From an uncultured Eubacterium sp. (GTDB lineage Bacteria; Bacillota; Clostridia; Peptostreptococcales; Anaerovoracaceae): a DNA stretch of 20,019 nt. Position numbers and translations under genes: made by a program. The stretch is taken from assembly GCA_900551775.1 (NCBI GenBank), contig URXI01000051.1, forward strand, positions 1-20,019. Direction: 5' to 3'. Shown here piece by piece: positions 1-7,788 of this stretch (its first letter is position 1; the number at the start of each line of letters is the position of its first letter). A model generated the notes under the pieces. The model made no database searches. It worked only from the letters and a program-made list of their open reading frames with translations, and was not told where the DNA came from.

Positions 1-62
1 GTTACAACGATTAACTGGTAGTCATTCTTGACTACATCATTATTATACTAGGAGGTCATATT

Positions 63-746
63 ATGCTGAACAAACGAATTAAAATGATTGTTTTTATCAT
101 TGAATATATTGAAGAACATCTGACCCAAAAGCTGAATCTGGATATTTTGGCCGAAGCCATGCACTATTCCAAATATCATCTGCATCGAATATTTACGGAC
201 ACTGTGGGGCTGACAATTCACGATTACATGCAGCGCAGGCGTTTGAGCGAGGCGGCGAAGCTGCTTATTTTTTCTGAAAAATCGGTGCTGGACATCGCCT
301 TGCTTGCCGGTTATGAAAGCCAGCAAGCCTTTACGGATGTGTTTACCAAAATGTACAAGCTGCCGCCGGCCAAATATAGGGAAAATGAGGAATTTTATCC
401 GCTGCAGCTAAGATTTGAATTTGAAGGGAATTACAGAATGTTAAACGAGAAAAAAGAAGTCAGCTATGATATCTGTTTTGCTGCGGAGGAGGATATCCCA
501 TGCTGGATGGAACTGGTAAAGCTGGTGGTCGACGGTTTCCCCAATTTGTAGGAGGAAGCATATCGGCAGGTGCTGCAGAAAAAAATCCATGCAAAGGAAG
601 CGCTGATCCTCAAGGACGAGGAAACAGCCATCGGCATCATGCTTTTTACCAGCGGAACAGGCAGTATTGATTTTATGGCCTCCCATCCGCTCTACAAAAA
701 GAAGGGCATACCAATCTCTTCACAAAAGTTACAGGTCCACTTTTGA
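63..746 (+). pseudogene. AraC-type regulator fused to a GNAT-like domain, disrupted
   Basis: The first 162 codons (63-551) encode an AraC/XylS-type DNA-binding module with two helix-turn-helix units: residues about 10-60, with a YSKYHLHRIF segment, and about 60-105, with a GYESQQAFTDVF segment. A linker follows that in related proteins leads into an acetyltransferase or effector domain. A TAG at 549-551 interrupts the frame, but the same frame stays readable after it: ILKDEETAIGIML, then GSIDFMASHPLYKKKG, which resembles the acetyl-CoA-binding part of GNAT folds. Similarity then stops near 710 and the frame closes at 746. A second frame is open to 924 but matches nothing I recognise. A good ribosome site (AGGAGG, 51-56) precedes the ATG. 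The HTH part could still be made as a 162-residue protein. Loss of the downstream domain is supported by reading frames only; a sequencing error at the TAG is possible. Confidence 0.7.
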
Positions 747-940
747 AATCATCGAGTTTGCAAAGGGCATCATGGAAAACTCTGCAATCGAAGTGATCGA
801 GCGTCACGGCGACGAAGTGGAGATTATTTCCTGCGAAGACAAATCGGACAGGCTGACACTGCTGCATACGGGGGAACTGAGCAGATTGATCGTTTCTGGA
901 CAAGAACCCTGTCAGCATTTATAATAAAAATAAAATTTCT

Positions 941-966
941 TGTCACAAGGAGGCTTTTCCTTTGTC
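941..966 (+). promoter_or_regulatory. Putative ECF-type promoter upstream of the sigma factor gene
   Basis: TGTCACA at 941-947 is followed 15 bases later by TGTC (963-966). This closely resembles the TGTCACA/CGTC bipartite promoters described for some ECF sigma groups such as ECF41. Transcription would start close to the strong AGGAGG (976-981) of the sigma gene, giving a very short leader. Self-activation by the sigma factor is an inference from position. No sigma-A type promoter is obvious in this gap. Confidence 0.45.
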
Positions 967-988
967 TAACTTTATAGGAGGTAAATAA
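962..988 (+). CDS. Possible 8-codon leader peptide coupled to the sigma gene
   Basis: An AAGGAGG at 946-952 is followed after nine bases by TTG and an open frame of eight codons (reads MSNFIGGK). Its TAA overlaps the first base of the sigma ATG at 988 as TAATG, a classic translational-coupling arrangement. It would only be transcribed from a start upstream of about 940. If the ECF-like promoter at 941-966 is the true one, the leader would be skipped. The call rests only on the ribosome site and the overlap, so it is tentative. Confidence 0.2.
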   Translation: MSNFIGGK

Positions 989-1851
989 TGATGAGTATAA
1001 AAACAAATGAAGAATTATCTATTTTGATCGACAAAGCCACTTCCGGCGATGAGAAATCACTGGAAACGATCATCGCAAGCGTACAGGATCTGGTATTCAA
1101 TCTTTCTCTGCGCATGCTGGGGGTATTTCCCGATGCGGAAGATGCGACCCAGGAAATCCTGCTCAAAGTCATCACCCATCTTTCTTCTTTTAAGAAAGAA
1201 AGCTCTTTTTCCACCTGGGTGTTCAGCATCGCTTCAAATCATTTGAAGAATTACAAAAAGAGTATGTTCGCACAGCATCCTCTCAGTTTTGAATACTACG
1301 GCTGCGATATCGAAAATGGGGCGGCAGAGGATCTGCCCGATTTGACACAGGATATCGAAAAGTCCCTTTTGGCGGAGGAATTGAAGCTGTCCTGCACCAA
1401 TGTCATGCTGCAGTGTCTTGACGCTGAGAGCAGGTGCATCTTCATCCTGGGAACCATGTTCAAAGTGGACAGCCGCATTGCGGGCGAGATTCTGGGCATT
1501 ACGCCGGAAGCTTATCGCCAGAGGCTTTCCAGAGTGCGCAAAAAGATGGCGGAATTCCTGGAGAACTACTGCGGAGAGTATGGGCAGGGAAAATGCAAGT
1601 GTAAAAACCGGCTCAATTACGCAATTCAGACCCACAGACTGCAGCCACAGAATCTGGCGTTCACTTCATCAAAAGAAAAAGAAGTGATTTTGGACGTGAA
1701 GAACGCCATGGAAGAAGTGGACGACCTGGCAGGCAGATTTGATTTCTGCAAGACCTATGCATCGCCGGAAACTTTGAACAAGTTCATCAAAGATTTCCTG
1801 CAGTCCACGCAGATTTCGACCATACAGAGTTCAGGAATGGAGGGAATGTAA
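988..1851 (+). CDS. ECF-type RNA polymerase sigma factor with Cys-containing C-terminal tail
   Basis: This 287-residue protein directs RNA polymerase to a small regulon. Residues about 10-90 form region 2, with the DAEDATQEILLKV segment and FSTWVFSIASNHLKNYKK typical of sigma-70 region 2.3-2.4. Residues about 130-190 form region 4, with EILGITPEAYRQRLSRVRKKM as the -35-recognising helix-turn-helix. It is longer than a minimal ECF factor (about 180 residues). The extra tail carries C195, C203 and C205 in a C-x7-C-x-C cluster followed by a basic stretch, then about 80 further residues. No anti-sigma gene is adjacent, so the tail may do the regulating, perhaps by metal or redox sensing (inference). 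The start at 988 follows AGGAGG (976-981) by six bases; an ATG at 991 is the alternative. The stop abuts the ATG of the next gene, so the two are probably co-transcribed. Confidence 0.88.
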   Translation: MMSIKTNEELSILIDKATSGDEKSLETIIASVQDLVFNLSLRMLGVFPDAEDATQEILLKVITHLSSFKKESSFSTWVFSIASNHLKNYKKSMFAQHPLSFEYYGCDIENGAAEDLPDLTQDIEKSLLAEELKLSCTNVMLQCLDAESRCIFILGTMFKVDSRIAGEILGITPEAYRQRLSRVRKKMAEFLENYCGEYGQGKCKCKNRLNYAIQTHRLQPQNLAFTSSKEKEVILDVKNAMEEVDDLAGRFDFCKTYASPETLNKFIKDFLQSTQISTIQSSGMEGM

Positions 1852-2529
1852 ATGGAAACCATATTGAATTATCTTTCTGATTTGAAAGAGAACAACAACC
1901 GCCAGTGGTATCACGAACACAAGGCGGAGTACAAGGCCGCTAACGCTGACTTTGAAGCATTTCTGCAGGATCTGATCGTGGGAATCGGAGCGTTTGATGA
2001 TCAAATTTTGCACAACGTGCCGAAGGAGCTGACTTTTAAGCTGGTGCGGGATACTCGTTTCAGCCACGACAAATCCCCTTATAATCCGTCTTTCCGCGCT
2101 CATATTTCGTCAAAAGGCAAGCTGCCGATCCCAGTGGGTTATTACATCATGATCAAACCTGGCGGCGAAACTTTCTTGGGCGGTGGTTTATTTGCCGACA
2201 TGTTCAAGGACGCTACCGCCATGGTCAGAGACTACATCACCGCAAACCCGGAAGAATGGGAAAAAGTCATCAGCGATGAGACTTTCTGTGAGTATTTTAC
2301 AGTCAAAGGCAATGCGCTGAAGAATGTGCCGAGGGGGTACGACAAAGAGCATCCCCAGGCAGAGTATCTGAAGAACAAAAGCTGGTACGTGGAATACTTC
2401 GTCGAGGACGAACAGCTTCGCGATACAGAGGCATTTCTCGACCTGGCAGTAACGATTTTCAAAGCCATGAAGCCCTTCAACGATTACCTGAACAAAGCAC
2501 TGGAAGGCTTTACGATGCCGGAAAGGTAG
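1852..2529 (+). CDS. DUF2461 family protein
   Basis: This 225-residue cytosolic protein matches the DUF2461 (TIGR02453) family across its length. It has an N-terminal FLxxLxxNNxRxWY-like start (LSDLKENNNRQWYHEHK), a central DTRFSHDKSPYNP block at about residues 68-80, a YYIMIKPGGETFLGGGLF strand-turn segment, and a C-terminal KSWYVEYFVEDEQL region. The biochemical role of the family is unknown, so no function is assigned. The ATG directly follows the sigma factor stop with no gap. GGAGGG at 1839-1844 lies inside the sigma gene and places the start correctly, implying translational coupling and a shared mRNA. Pairing with an ECF sigma factor suggests it belongs to that factor's response, but this is context only. 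Confidence 0.85.
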   Translation: METILNYLSDLKENNNRQWYHEHKAEYKAANADFEAFLQDLIVGIGAFDDQILHNVPKELTFKLVRDTRFSHDKSPYNPSFRAHISSKGKLPIPVGYYIMIKPGGETFLGGGLFADMFKDATAMVRDYITANPEEWEKVISDETFCEYFTVKGNALKNVPRGYDKEHPQAEYLKNKSWYVEYFVEDEQLRDTEAFLDLAVTIFKAMKPFNDYLNKALEGFTMPER

Positions 2530-2560
2530 AGCGCATAGAAAGGTTTTTTGATCAGAGTGC

Positions 2561-2589
2561 TTGTGTTTTGGTGCGACTGTTGCTATAAT
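2561..2589 (+). promoter_or_regulatory. Putative sigma-A promoter for the DUF4143 ATPase gene
   Basis: TTGTGT (2561-2566) and TATAAT (2584-2589) are separated by 17 bases and sit about 80 bases before the ATPase start. The -10 is perfect and the -35 matches three of six positions (TTG). The leader between promoter and gene is AT-rich and has no clear terminator or riboswitch. Confidence 0.55.
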
Positions 2590-2669
2590 ATACTTTAATA
2601 ACTCCCACATAATTACCAAAGTATAATTGGTGAAAATTCGAGGAATAATGATAGTATGGAGGTGTTTTT

Positions 2670-4130
2670 ATGGCAATAGTAAGTGATGAGCAGGTCATCA
2701 AGGTATTAAGACAATATAATCCGTGGTGGCGTAATCCGGCTGCCGTGAAAGAGGAAAGCAAACCGCAGAAACGAATCGCATATTATGAAGCCCTAAAAAT
2801 GATAAAACATAAAACGCTGAGACGGTTTGCGGTATTGTCAGGAGCCAGGCGTGTCGGCAAGACAACGATGATGTATCAGATGATGGATCACCTAATTGAC
2901 GAAGGTGTAAATCCAAAGAATATCCTGTATGTGTCTTTTGATAATCCCATTGTGAAGCTTGTCAGCGTAGAAAAGGTACTTTCTATTTATGAGTCCTTGT
3001 ATCCAATCGAAGGGACAAGATATATTTTCTTTGACGAAATCCAATATACGGATAATTGGGAATTATGGATGAAGGTGATTTACGACAGCAGAAAAGATAT
3101 CCGTCTTGTGGCAACAGGTTCGGCAAGCCCTGTATTGGAAAAAGGCGCGACGGACAGCGGCACAGGTAGATGGAACGTTCTTAAAATCCCGACAATGTCA
3201 TTTTATGAGTATTGCAGGCTGCTTCAGCTTGAAGAACCGATTTTGCCTGAAAAAGTACAGCTTACAAAGCTGGTAAAAATGAACAATGCACAGCTTGGTG
3301 ATCTGATGGACAGGTTCACGCCGTTAGAAGGGCATTTCAACCGTTATTTGATGATTGGCGGCTTTCCGGAACTGGTATTATCTGATGATGATTTATATGC
3401 ACAGAGGATGCTGCGGGAAGACGTCGTTGACAAGGTAATAAAGCGTGACGTACTTACGCTTTTCAATATCCGAAGTCCTCTTTTAATGGAAAAACTCTTC
3501 TTGTATCTTTGTATGAACTCCGCAGAAATTTTTAGTGTGACTACTGCGGCAAAGGAACTGGAGAATACGTCGGTAAACACAATCGACAGCTATATTGAAG
3601 CACTTGAAATGTCTAACCTGATTTATCTGGCAAAGCCAATGAACGTAGGAAGCAAAGGCGCTCTAAAAGGAAAGCCGAAGATCTTTATCGCAGATCCTGC
3701 GATTCGCAATGCGGTACTGATGATTGACGATGTATTAACTGATGAAAAAGAACTGGGAGCAATGGTGGAAACTGCGGTATATAAGCATATGGTATCTTTT
3801 TATCAGGGCAGCTCCGCACAGCTTGGCTATTTCAGAAAGGCAAAGGATAATCAGAAAGAGGTTGACGTGGTGATAGAACTTCCGCGTGAGAAAATCCTCT
3901 GTGAGGTGAAATACCGCAACAATTCTCATATTCCTGCGGCAGATGCAATTGTAGAACTCTGTAAGGATGAAAATGCAAAGATTACAAACGCATTTCTCGT
4001 TACAAAGCGGTTAGATGATTTTGGAATTGCAAAGCATGAAACAAAAGTGCCGATTTTGCGCATTCCAGCCATGGCTTTCCTGTATCTTTTAGGGAAAGCA
4101 GAAGCTGATGGTGAAAATGGAAAAATGTAA
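2670..4130 (+). CDS. P-loop ATPase with DUF4143 C-terminal domain (first copy)
   Basis: This 486-residue AAA-like ATPase has its Walker A at residues 58-65 (GARRVGKT) and its Walker B near D122-E123 (RYIFFDEIQ), with a GSASPVLE segment that fits sensor 1 of this family. The middle region (about 225-340) has a winged-helix look. The C-terminus contains EVDVVIELPREKILCEVKYR, the D...E-x-K pattern of the restriction-endonuclease-like domain that DUF4143 proteins carry. Such proteins are common and mostly uncharacterised. Proposed roles include DNA binding and mobile or toxin-like behaviour, none proven here. The start is fixed by GGAGGTG about six bases upstream of the ATG. The gene stands alone between a promoter and a terminator-like hairpin. 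A second, only distantly similar family member lies at 14079-15371. Confidence 0.88.
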   Translation: MAIVSDEQVIKVLRQYNPWWRNPAAVKEESKPQKRIAYYEALKMIKHKTLRRFAVLSGARRVGKTTMMYQMMDHLIDEGVNPKNILYVSFDNPIVKLVSVEKVLSIYESLYPIEGTRYIFFDEIQYTDNWELWMKVIYDSRKDIRLVATGSASPVLEKGATDSGTGRWNVLKIPTMSFYEYCRLLQLEEPILPEKVQLTKLVKMNNAQLGDLMDRFTPLEGHFNRYLMIGGFPELVLSDDDLYAQRMLREDVVDKVIKRDVLTLFNIRSPLLMEKLFLYLCMNSAEIFSVTTAAKELENTSVNTIDSYIEALEMSNLIYLAKPMNVGSKGALKGKPKIFIADPAIRNAVLMIDDVLTDEKELGAMVETAVYKHMVSFYQGSSAQLGYFRKAKDNQKEVDVVIELPREKILCEVKYRNNSHIPAADAIVELCKDENAKITNAFLVTKRLDDFGIAKHETKVPILRIPAMAFLYLLGKAEADGENGKM

Positions 4131-4137
4131 TACAAAA

Positions 4138-4181
4138 GAAGAAAGAGAGGCGCCCGCTAGAAGCGAGACCTCTCTTTCTTT
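4138..4181 (+). terminator. Terminator-like hairpin after the first DUF4143 ATPase
   Basis: A 13-bp stem (4138-4150 with 4169-4181, one G-U pair) encloses an 18-base loop that can itself form a CGCT/AGCG mini-stem. The descending arm is pyrimidine-rich (CTCTCTTTCTTTC), but there is no pure T run, so termination is likely but not certain. It separates the ATPase transcription unit from the AT-rich four-gene block. Confidence 0.6.
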
Positions 4182-4413
4182 CGAAATGTGCGTGGGTTAC
4201 TTTCCAACACACAATTTTTTTATAATCTATGCTTCGGAAAACGGATTCGGAGGTGACAGCGAGTTAGCGGCTAGAGCAGTATGTGAAAATTCTAAGGGAT
4301 TATCAGAGAATGGAGTTGATTTTAATACCAATTTATGGTAATGTTAATATAAGATAAACCATGACGTGAATGTTGCAACATAGAGTGTTTGCTATCGGTT
4401 AAGGAGAGATACT
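4182..4413. other. Non-coding leader of the four-gene block, with a 12-bp palindrome
   Basis: About 230 AT-rich bases hold no convincing gene. A perfect palindrome, ATGTTGCAACAT, lies at 4370-4381, 33 bases before the first start codon, and could be an operator. I could not find a clean -35/-10 pair; TTGATT at 4316-4321 with TAATGT at 4339-4344 is the best but weak option. AAGGAGA at 4401-4407 is the ribosome site of the next gene. Confidence 0.5.
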
Positions 4414-5820
4414 ATGGCGAATAAAACGATTCATATATTGCGATACGGAACAGCCGCCGAAAAGACACATTTGGAAAAGGCGATTTCTTCATACGATTAT
4501 CTTGGCATTAATGGAAATTCTGCGGCGTATGTAGCAGGAGCCATTTCGAAATTTATCGTTGAAAAATTTTTTTCAAAACCGGATAAAGGATTTTTTATTG
4601 ATCCTATAACCTACGCCTTTCAGAATGAGATCAAATTACTTAAGAAAAGATCAAAGGCCACGGGCATGGAAACAATTAAAAAATCAGTGAGAATGCTGAT
4701 TGAAGAATATGGATCTCCTATAAATAAGGTGGAAGCGGATATCCCTGTTGCTGTAAGCGATTTTGACGACGAAGTGAGAAAAACGTTTTGTCATAATGTC
4801 TTAAAGTTTCAATATGATCTTGTTTTTAATCATATTGAAAAAAATGATTTACAAAAGTATTTGGATTATGCGGTTTTAGGCGACAAAAAATTGTTTCCGC
4901 AGTTAAGGCCAAAATTCTTAATTGCGCCGTATTTTTATTTGAACAGTAATAATGAGTCATTTCAACAATGGCTGAACCTGAATATTAATTTTATCCATTT
5001 AGCAAAAAAAGTCTCTAGGGATAAGTGCAATGACTCAGAGGTATTTGCACAAGTTGTTATAAGTAAAGAGACTTTGATGGATTCGTTTGCACTTAGCAGA
5101 ATAGTTGATGCTTACAAAAACGTTCCTTGCGATGGGTTTACTGTATGGATTGACGACCTAAATGAACATGACGCATCCTTTGAAGAATTATCAAGGTTTG
5201 TTAAGTTGTTGAAGGGGTTAAACCATAAGCCGGTGTACAATATGTATGGTGGGTATTTCTCTGTTCTTTTAACCCATAAACAAATCGGTTTACTTGCTGG
5301 AGTATCACATGGTTTGGAATATGGAGAAAGCAGAAAGGTCTACCCTGTTGGAGGTGGAATTCCCATATCAAAGTATTACTACTTTCCGCTTCATCAAAGG
5401 ATGGACTTTACTAAAGCCTATTATCTGTTGACTTCCGAAAATATCATAGATACCTCAAAGATAGATTGGGGAACCGCAGAGAAGTATTACAAAGAAATAT
5501 GTAAATGTGAACAGTGCAAAAAAGTCATACGCAATGAAATGATTAATTTTGTTGAATTTGAGAGCAAGGAGTTTTATGAGGTTCACAGGAATGATCAGGT
5601 GCTGAGAAGAAAAAAAGCTTCTTTGGATACAAAACAAAATTGTCTCTACCACTATTTGCTGTGTAAAAAAATGGAATTCAAACGCGTATCGAATAAATCC
5701 CTGCCAGTATTACTTGATGAGATGAAACAACAAAAATGCAGATATATGAATTACGAGGCATTGAAAAAAAGTGAGCTGGATTATATAGATACTTGGATTA
5801 GAACAATCAAAGGGGTGTGA
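4414..5820 (+). CDS. Putative TGT-like TIM-barrel protein
   Basis: This 468-residue cytosolic protein has no signal or membrane segment. From about residue 165 on it reads like an alpha/beta barrel, with strand-turn segments PKFLIAPYFYL, GFTVWIDDL, KPVYNMYGGYFSVLL, a GVSHGLEYGESR loop and a GGGIP loop. Near the end it has C363-x-C365-x2-C368 with H391 23 residues later. This matches in order and spacing the C-x-C-x2-C...H zinc site of tRNA-guanine transglycosylases and their DNA-acting relatives of the DpdA type. By analogy it may exchange or recognise a base in RNA or DNA, but the aspartate nucleophiles of classical TGT could not be placed with confidence. It is the first gene of the block, and its TGA overlaps the possible GTG of the SIR2 gene. 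The family assignment is an inference; an unrelated barrel hydrolase is the alternative. Confidence 0.5.
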   Translation: MANKTIHILRYGTAAEKTHLEKAISSYDYLGINGNSAAYVAGAISKFIVEKFFSKPDKGFFIDPITYAFQNEIKLLKKRSKATGMETIKKSVRMLIEEYGSPINKVEADIPVAVSDFDDEVRKTFCHNVLKFQYDLVFNHIEKNDLQKYLDYAVLGDKKLFPQLRPKFLIAPYFYLNSNNESFQQWLNLNINFIHLAKKVSRDKCNDSEVFAQVVISKETLMDSFALSRIVDAYKNVPCDGFTVWIDDLNEHDASFEELSRFVKLLKGLNHKPVYNMYGGYFSVLLTHKQIGLLAGVSHGLEYGESRKVYPVGGGIPISKYYYFPLHQRMDFTKAYYLLTSENIIDTSKIDWGTAEKYYKEICKCEQCKKVIRNEMINFVEFESKEFYEVHRNDQVLRRKKASLDTKQNCLYHYLLCKKMEFKRVSNKSLPVLLDEMKQQKCRYMNYEALKKSELDYIDTWIRTIKGV

Positions 5821-5825
5821 ATTCA

Positions 5826-7199
5826 GTGAAGGGAAAGACGGTATTTATTCTTGGAGCAGGAGCCTCAGCATCGGCACATCTTCCAACACAGGACAAGCTT
5901 TTATCCAAGGTATTTTCTTTAAAACGAACTATCGATAAAGCTTTGGTAAAAAGTGATTTTTTATCACTTAATATAAATTCTAAACTGCAGCGTGTTCAAG
6001 AATACTACCCTAAGTTTGATAAATATCGGCAGAATTTAGGTGAGTTTGTCATTGCAAATTTTTCTACATTTGAGAAATTGAATCAATATAAGAGTATAAT
6101 TGAAAATGCATTAAAAGTAGAAGAAACGGATGCTAATGCCATGCGGATCAGAGAGGATCTGCTTTTCGAAGCCTATAATATAGCAAGAAGCGTTAAGGTC
6201 TCTTTGGAAGATCTTTTTACCATATTTGACAGTGTACATTCTGGTCGTGAACATTTCAGAATGTATTCTCTAAAACAAATGGCGGATATACATAATGAAT
6301 TGAAATTATGTATCATATACACTCTTTCCTTCTCCATTGCAGAATCTTGTGACAATGGTGATTATAAAAAATTCTCTCGATATTTAATTGAACGAAGACT
6401 CCATGCATCTCAAAAAGAGGATACTTTGGCGGTTATTACTATGAATTGGGATGATATTTTAGAAAATACTTTATTTGAGATGTGTAATAACTATAATCAA
6501 AGTTTAAATAAGGGACAGAAACAAATACACCCGGATTTGTGCTTCTATGATTATGATCTGAATGAGAAAGAGTCGCACATTCCTTCTGTACATATTAAAG
6601 CTAAGGGCCATAAAAATATAAAAATCCTTAAGATGCACGGTTCATTAGCTTGGCTGGAGTGTCCGAAATGTGCAAGGATTTATAGTGATTTTTCAAATGA
6701 AATTGCGGCTGAAGAGTTTTCTGATTTAGAATGCCCTTATTGCAAAGATCTTGACAGACTGCAAACCGAGAATCCGATTCTGCGTAATTTAATTATTACG
6801 CCGACTTTTCTTAAATCCTTAGATAATCTGAACGTGAAGAATATCTGGCATAACGCTTTCATCGATGTAAGTGAGGCAGACAAACTCGTATTCATTGGGT
6901 ATTCATTTCCGGATGCTGATTTTGAAATGAGGTGTCTATTAAAAAAGGCCTGTAAAGCTTCTGTGAAAATAGAAGTGGTTTTATCAAAAGATGTAGATCC
7001 TGAAGGGTATATTGGAAAGTTTACTGAAAAAGGTTTTGATGAGGATGAAACAAAGGACCTGATAAGCAGAATGCAATTGCCCGAAGAACGCTATAAATCT
7101 TTTTTTGGAGAAGATAAAGTGTCTTTTTATTATAATGGATTTGGCGCATACATTGACCAGATTGGAGGTTTTTATGAAGCAAAGGGAAATGAACAGTAA
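5826..7199 (+). CDS. SIR2 family protein with intact zinc ribbon
   Basis: This 457-residue protein has the core of a SIR2 NAD-binding enzyme. A Rossmann start FILGAGAS (G10-G12 region) is followed by MNWDDILE (N207, D209), the HGSLAW catalytic-histidine motif (H271), four cysteines as CPKC (279, 282) and CPYC (303, 306) that would bind zinc, and a late LVFIGYSFPDADFEM segment closing the fold. SIR2 proteins deacylate proteins or, in phage defence, destroy NAD. Which applies here cannot be read from sequence. An insert at about residues 45-200, rich in helices, separates the first strand from the rest. Two GTG starts are possible. The one at 5826 lies ten bases after AGGGG (5811-5815), whereas 5817 is almost touching it, so 5826 is preferred. 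The 3' end overlaps the next gene by 26 bases. Confidence 0.82.
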   Translation: MKGKTVFILGAGASASAHLPTQDKLLSKVFSLKRTIDKALVKSDFLSLNINSKLQRVQEYYPKFDKYRQNLGEFVIANFSTFEKLNQYKSIIENALKVEETDANAMRIREDLLFEAYNIARSVKVSLEDLFTIFDSVHSGREHFRMYSLKQMADIHNELKLCIIYTLSFSIAESCDNGDYKKFSRYLIERRLHASQKEDTLAVITMNWDDILENTLFEMCNNYNQSLNKGQKQIHPDLCFYDYDLNEKESHIPSVHIKAKGHKNIKILKMHGSLAWLECPKCARIYSDFSNEIAAEEFSDLECPYCKDLDRLQTENPILRNLIITPTFLKSLDNLNVKNIWHNAFIDVSEADKLVFIGYSFPDADFEMRCLLKKACKASVKIEVVLSKDVDPEGYIGKFTEKGFDEDETKDLISRMQLPEERYKSFFGEDKVSFYYNGFGAYIDQIGGFYEAKGNEQ

Positions 7200-7788
7200 G
7201 GATTTGCTCCTATGTTTTTTATATTCTCCAGGGCAAAGTAAAGAAATAAATGAAGCAATCATTGGAAGAACAAAATTGATGAAGATGATGTTTCTTTTTG
7301 AAAAAGAAATATATCCTCTATTTTTTGAAGACACGTTACAAATACAGCTTCCGGAATTTAGACCATATTATTTTGGCCCATTTTGTAAGCAGTTGTTCGA
7401 TGACTTATCTTTTTTTGTAGCTATCGGATTGATTGTAACTAGTGAAACGACCATCCCACTTTCATCTGCTGATAAGATTGAATCAGAAGATGGACCAGAT
7501 GAACTTCTAGATGATGAATGGAGCGTCGCTATGTTTGATGATGAGAATGCAGAGAGGTTTGAATTATCTTATGCGCTTTCAAAAAATGGAGTCAGATATG
7601 TCGAAGAAAACGTGTGGAACCTTTTTTCAGAATATCAAAAGGAGCTATTGATGAAATTCAAAGCACAAATCAATAGAATATCTCTAGATGCGTTACTGCA
7701 ATATGTATATAATAAATATCCAGAAGAAGCCGTAAACTCAATGATTGCGGATAAATATTTAAAAAGGACGGAGAAAGATAGATGTTAG
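7174..7788 (+). CDS. YwgA-like/Panacea-type helical protein
   Basis: This 204-residue soluble protein carries GRTKLMKMMFLFEKEI at residues 31-46 and FRPYYFGPFCKQLFDDL at 62-78, then a short GLI strand and an ALSKNGVRYVEE wing near the middle. This order (R-T-x-L-x-K...FxPYxxGPxxxxLxxDL...LTxxG) is the pattern of YwgA-like proteins and of the broader Panacea/DUF4065 group, winged-helix-like proteins found as antitoxins and in defence-type gene clusters. A long acidic stretch (residues about 96-125) is an insertion. The start at 7174 has GGAGG (7164-7168) upstream and lies inside the SIR2 gene; an earlier ATG at 7105 lacks a ribosome site. Its role in the block, as adaptor or as regulator, is inference. 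Confidence 0.65.
   Translation: MKQREMNSKDLLLCFLYSPGQSKEINEAIIGRTKLMKMMFLFEKEIYPLFFEDTLQIQLPEFRPYYFGPFCKQLFDDLSFFVAIGLIVTSETTIPLSSADKIESEDGPDELLDDEWSVAMFDDENAERFELSYALSKNGVRYVEENVWNLFSEYQKELLMKFKAQINRISLDALLQYVYNKYPEEAVNSMIADKYLKRTEKDRC

Noticed and set aside
28..49. Promoter TTGACT and TATACT before the AraC gene
   Set aside because: The two boxes are only 10 bases apart, too close for a sigma-A promoter, and the region to the left is outside the window.
667..924. 85-codon frame after the AraC pseudogene as a separate gene
   Set aside because: Its start is inside the acetyltransferase-like remnant in another frame, with no ribosome site.
4182..4341. Open frame ending at 4341 and a second frame with a helical-looking 29-codon tail
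   Set aside because: The first runs through the terminator hairpin and has no ribosome site; the second is interrupted by TAG, so neither is a supportable gene or fragment.
7105..7173. Longer N-terminus for the YwgA-like protein
   Set aside because: No ribosome site before 7105, whereas GGAGG precedes 7174 and the family pattern starts soon after it.
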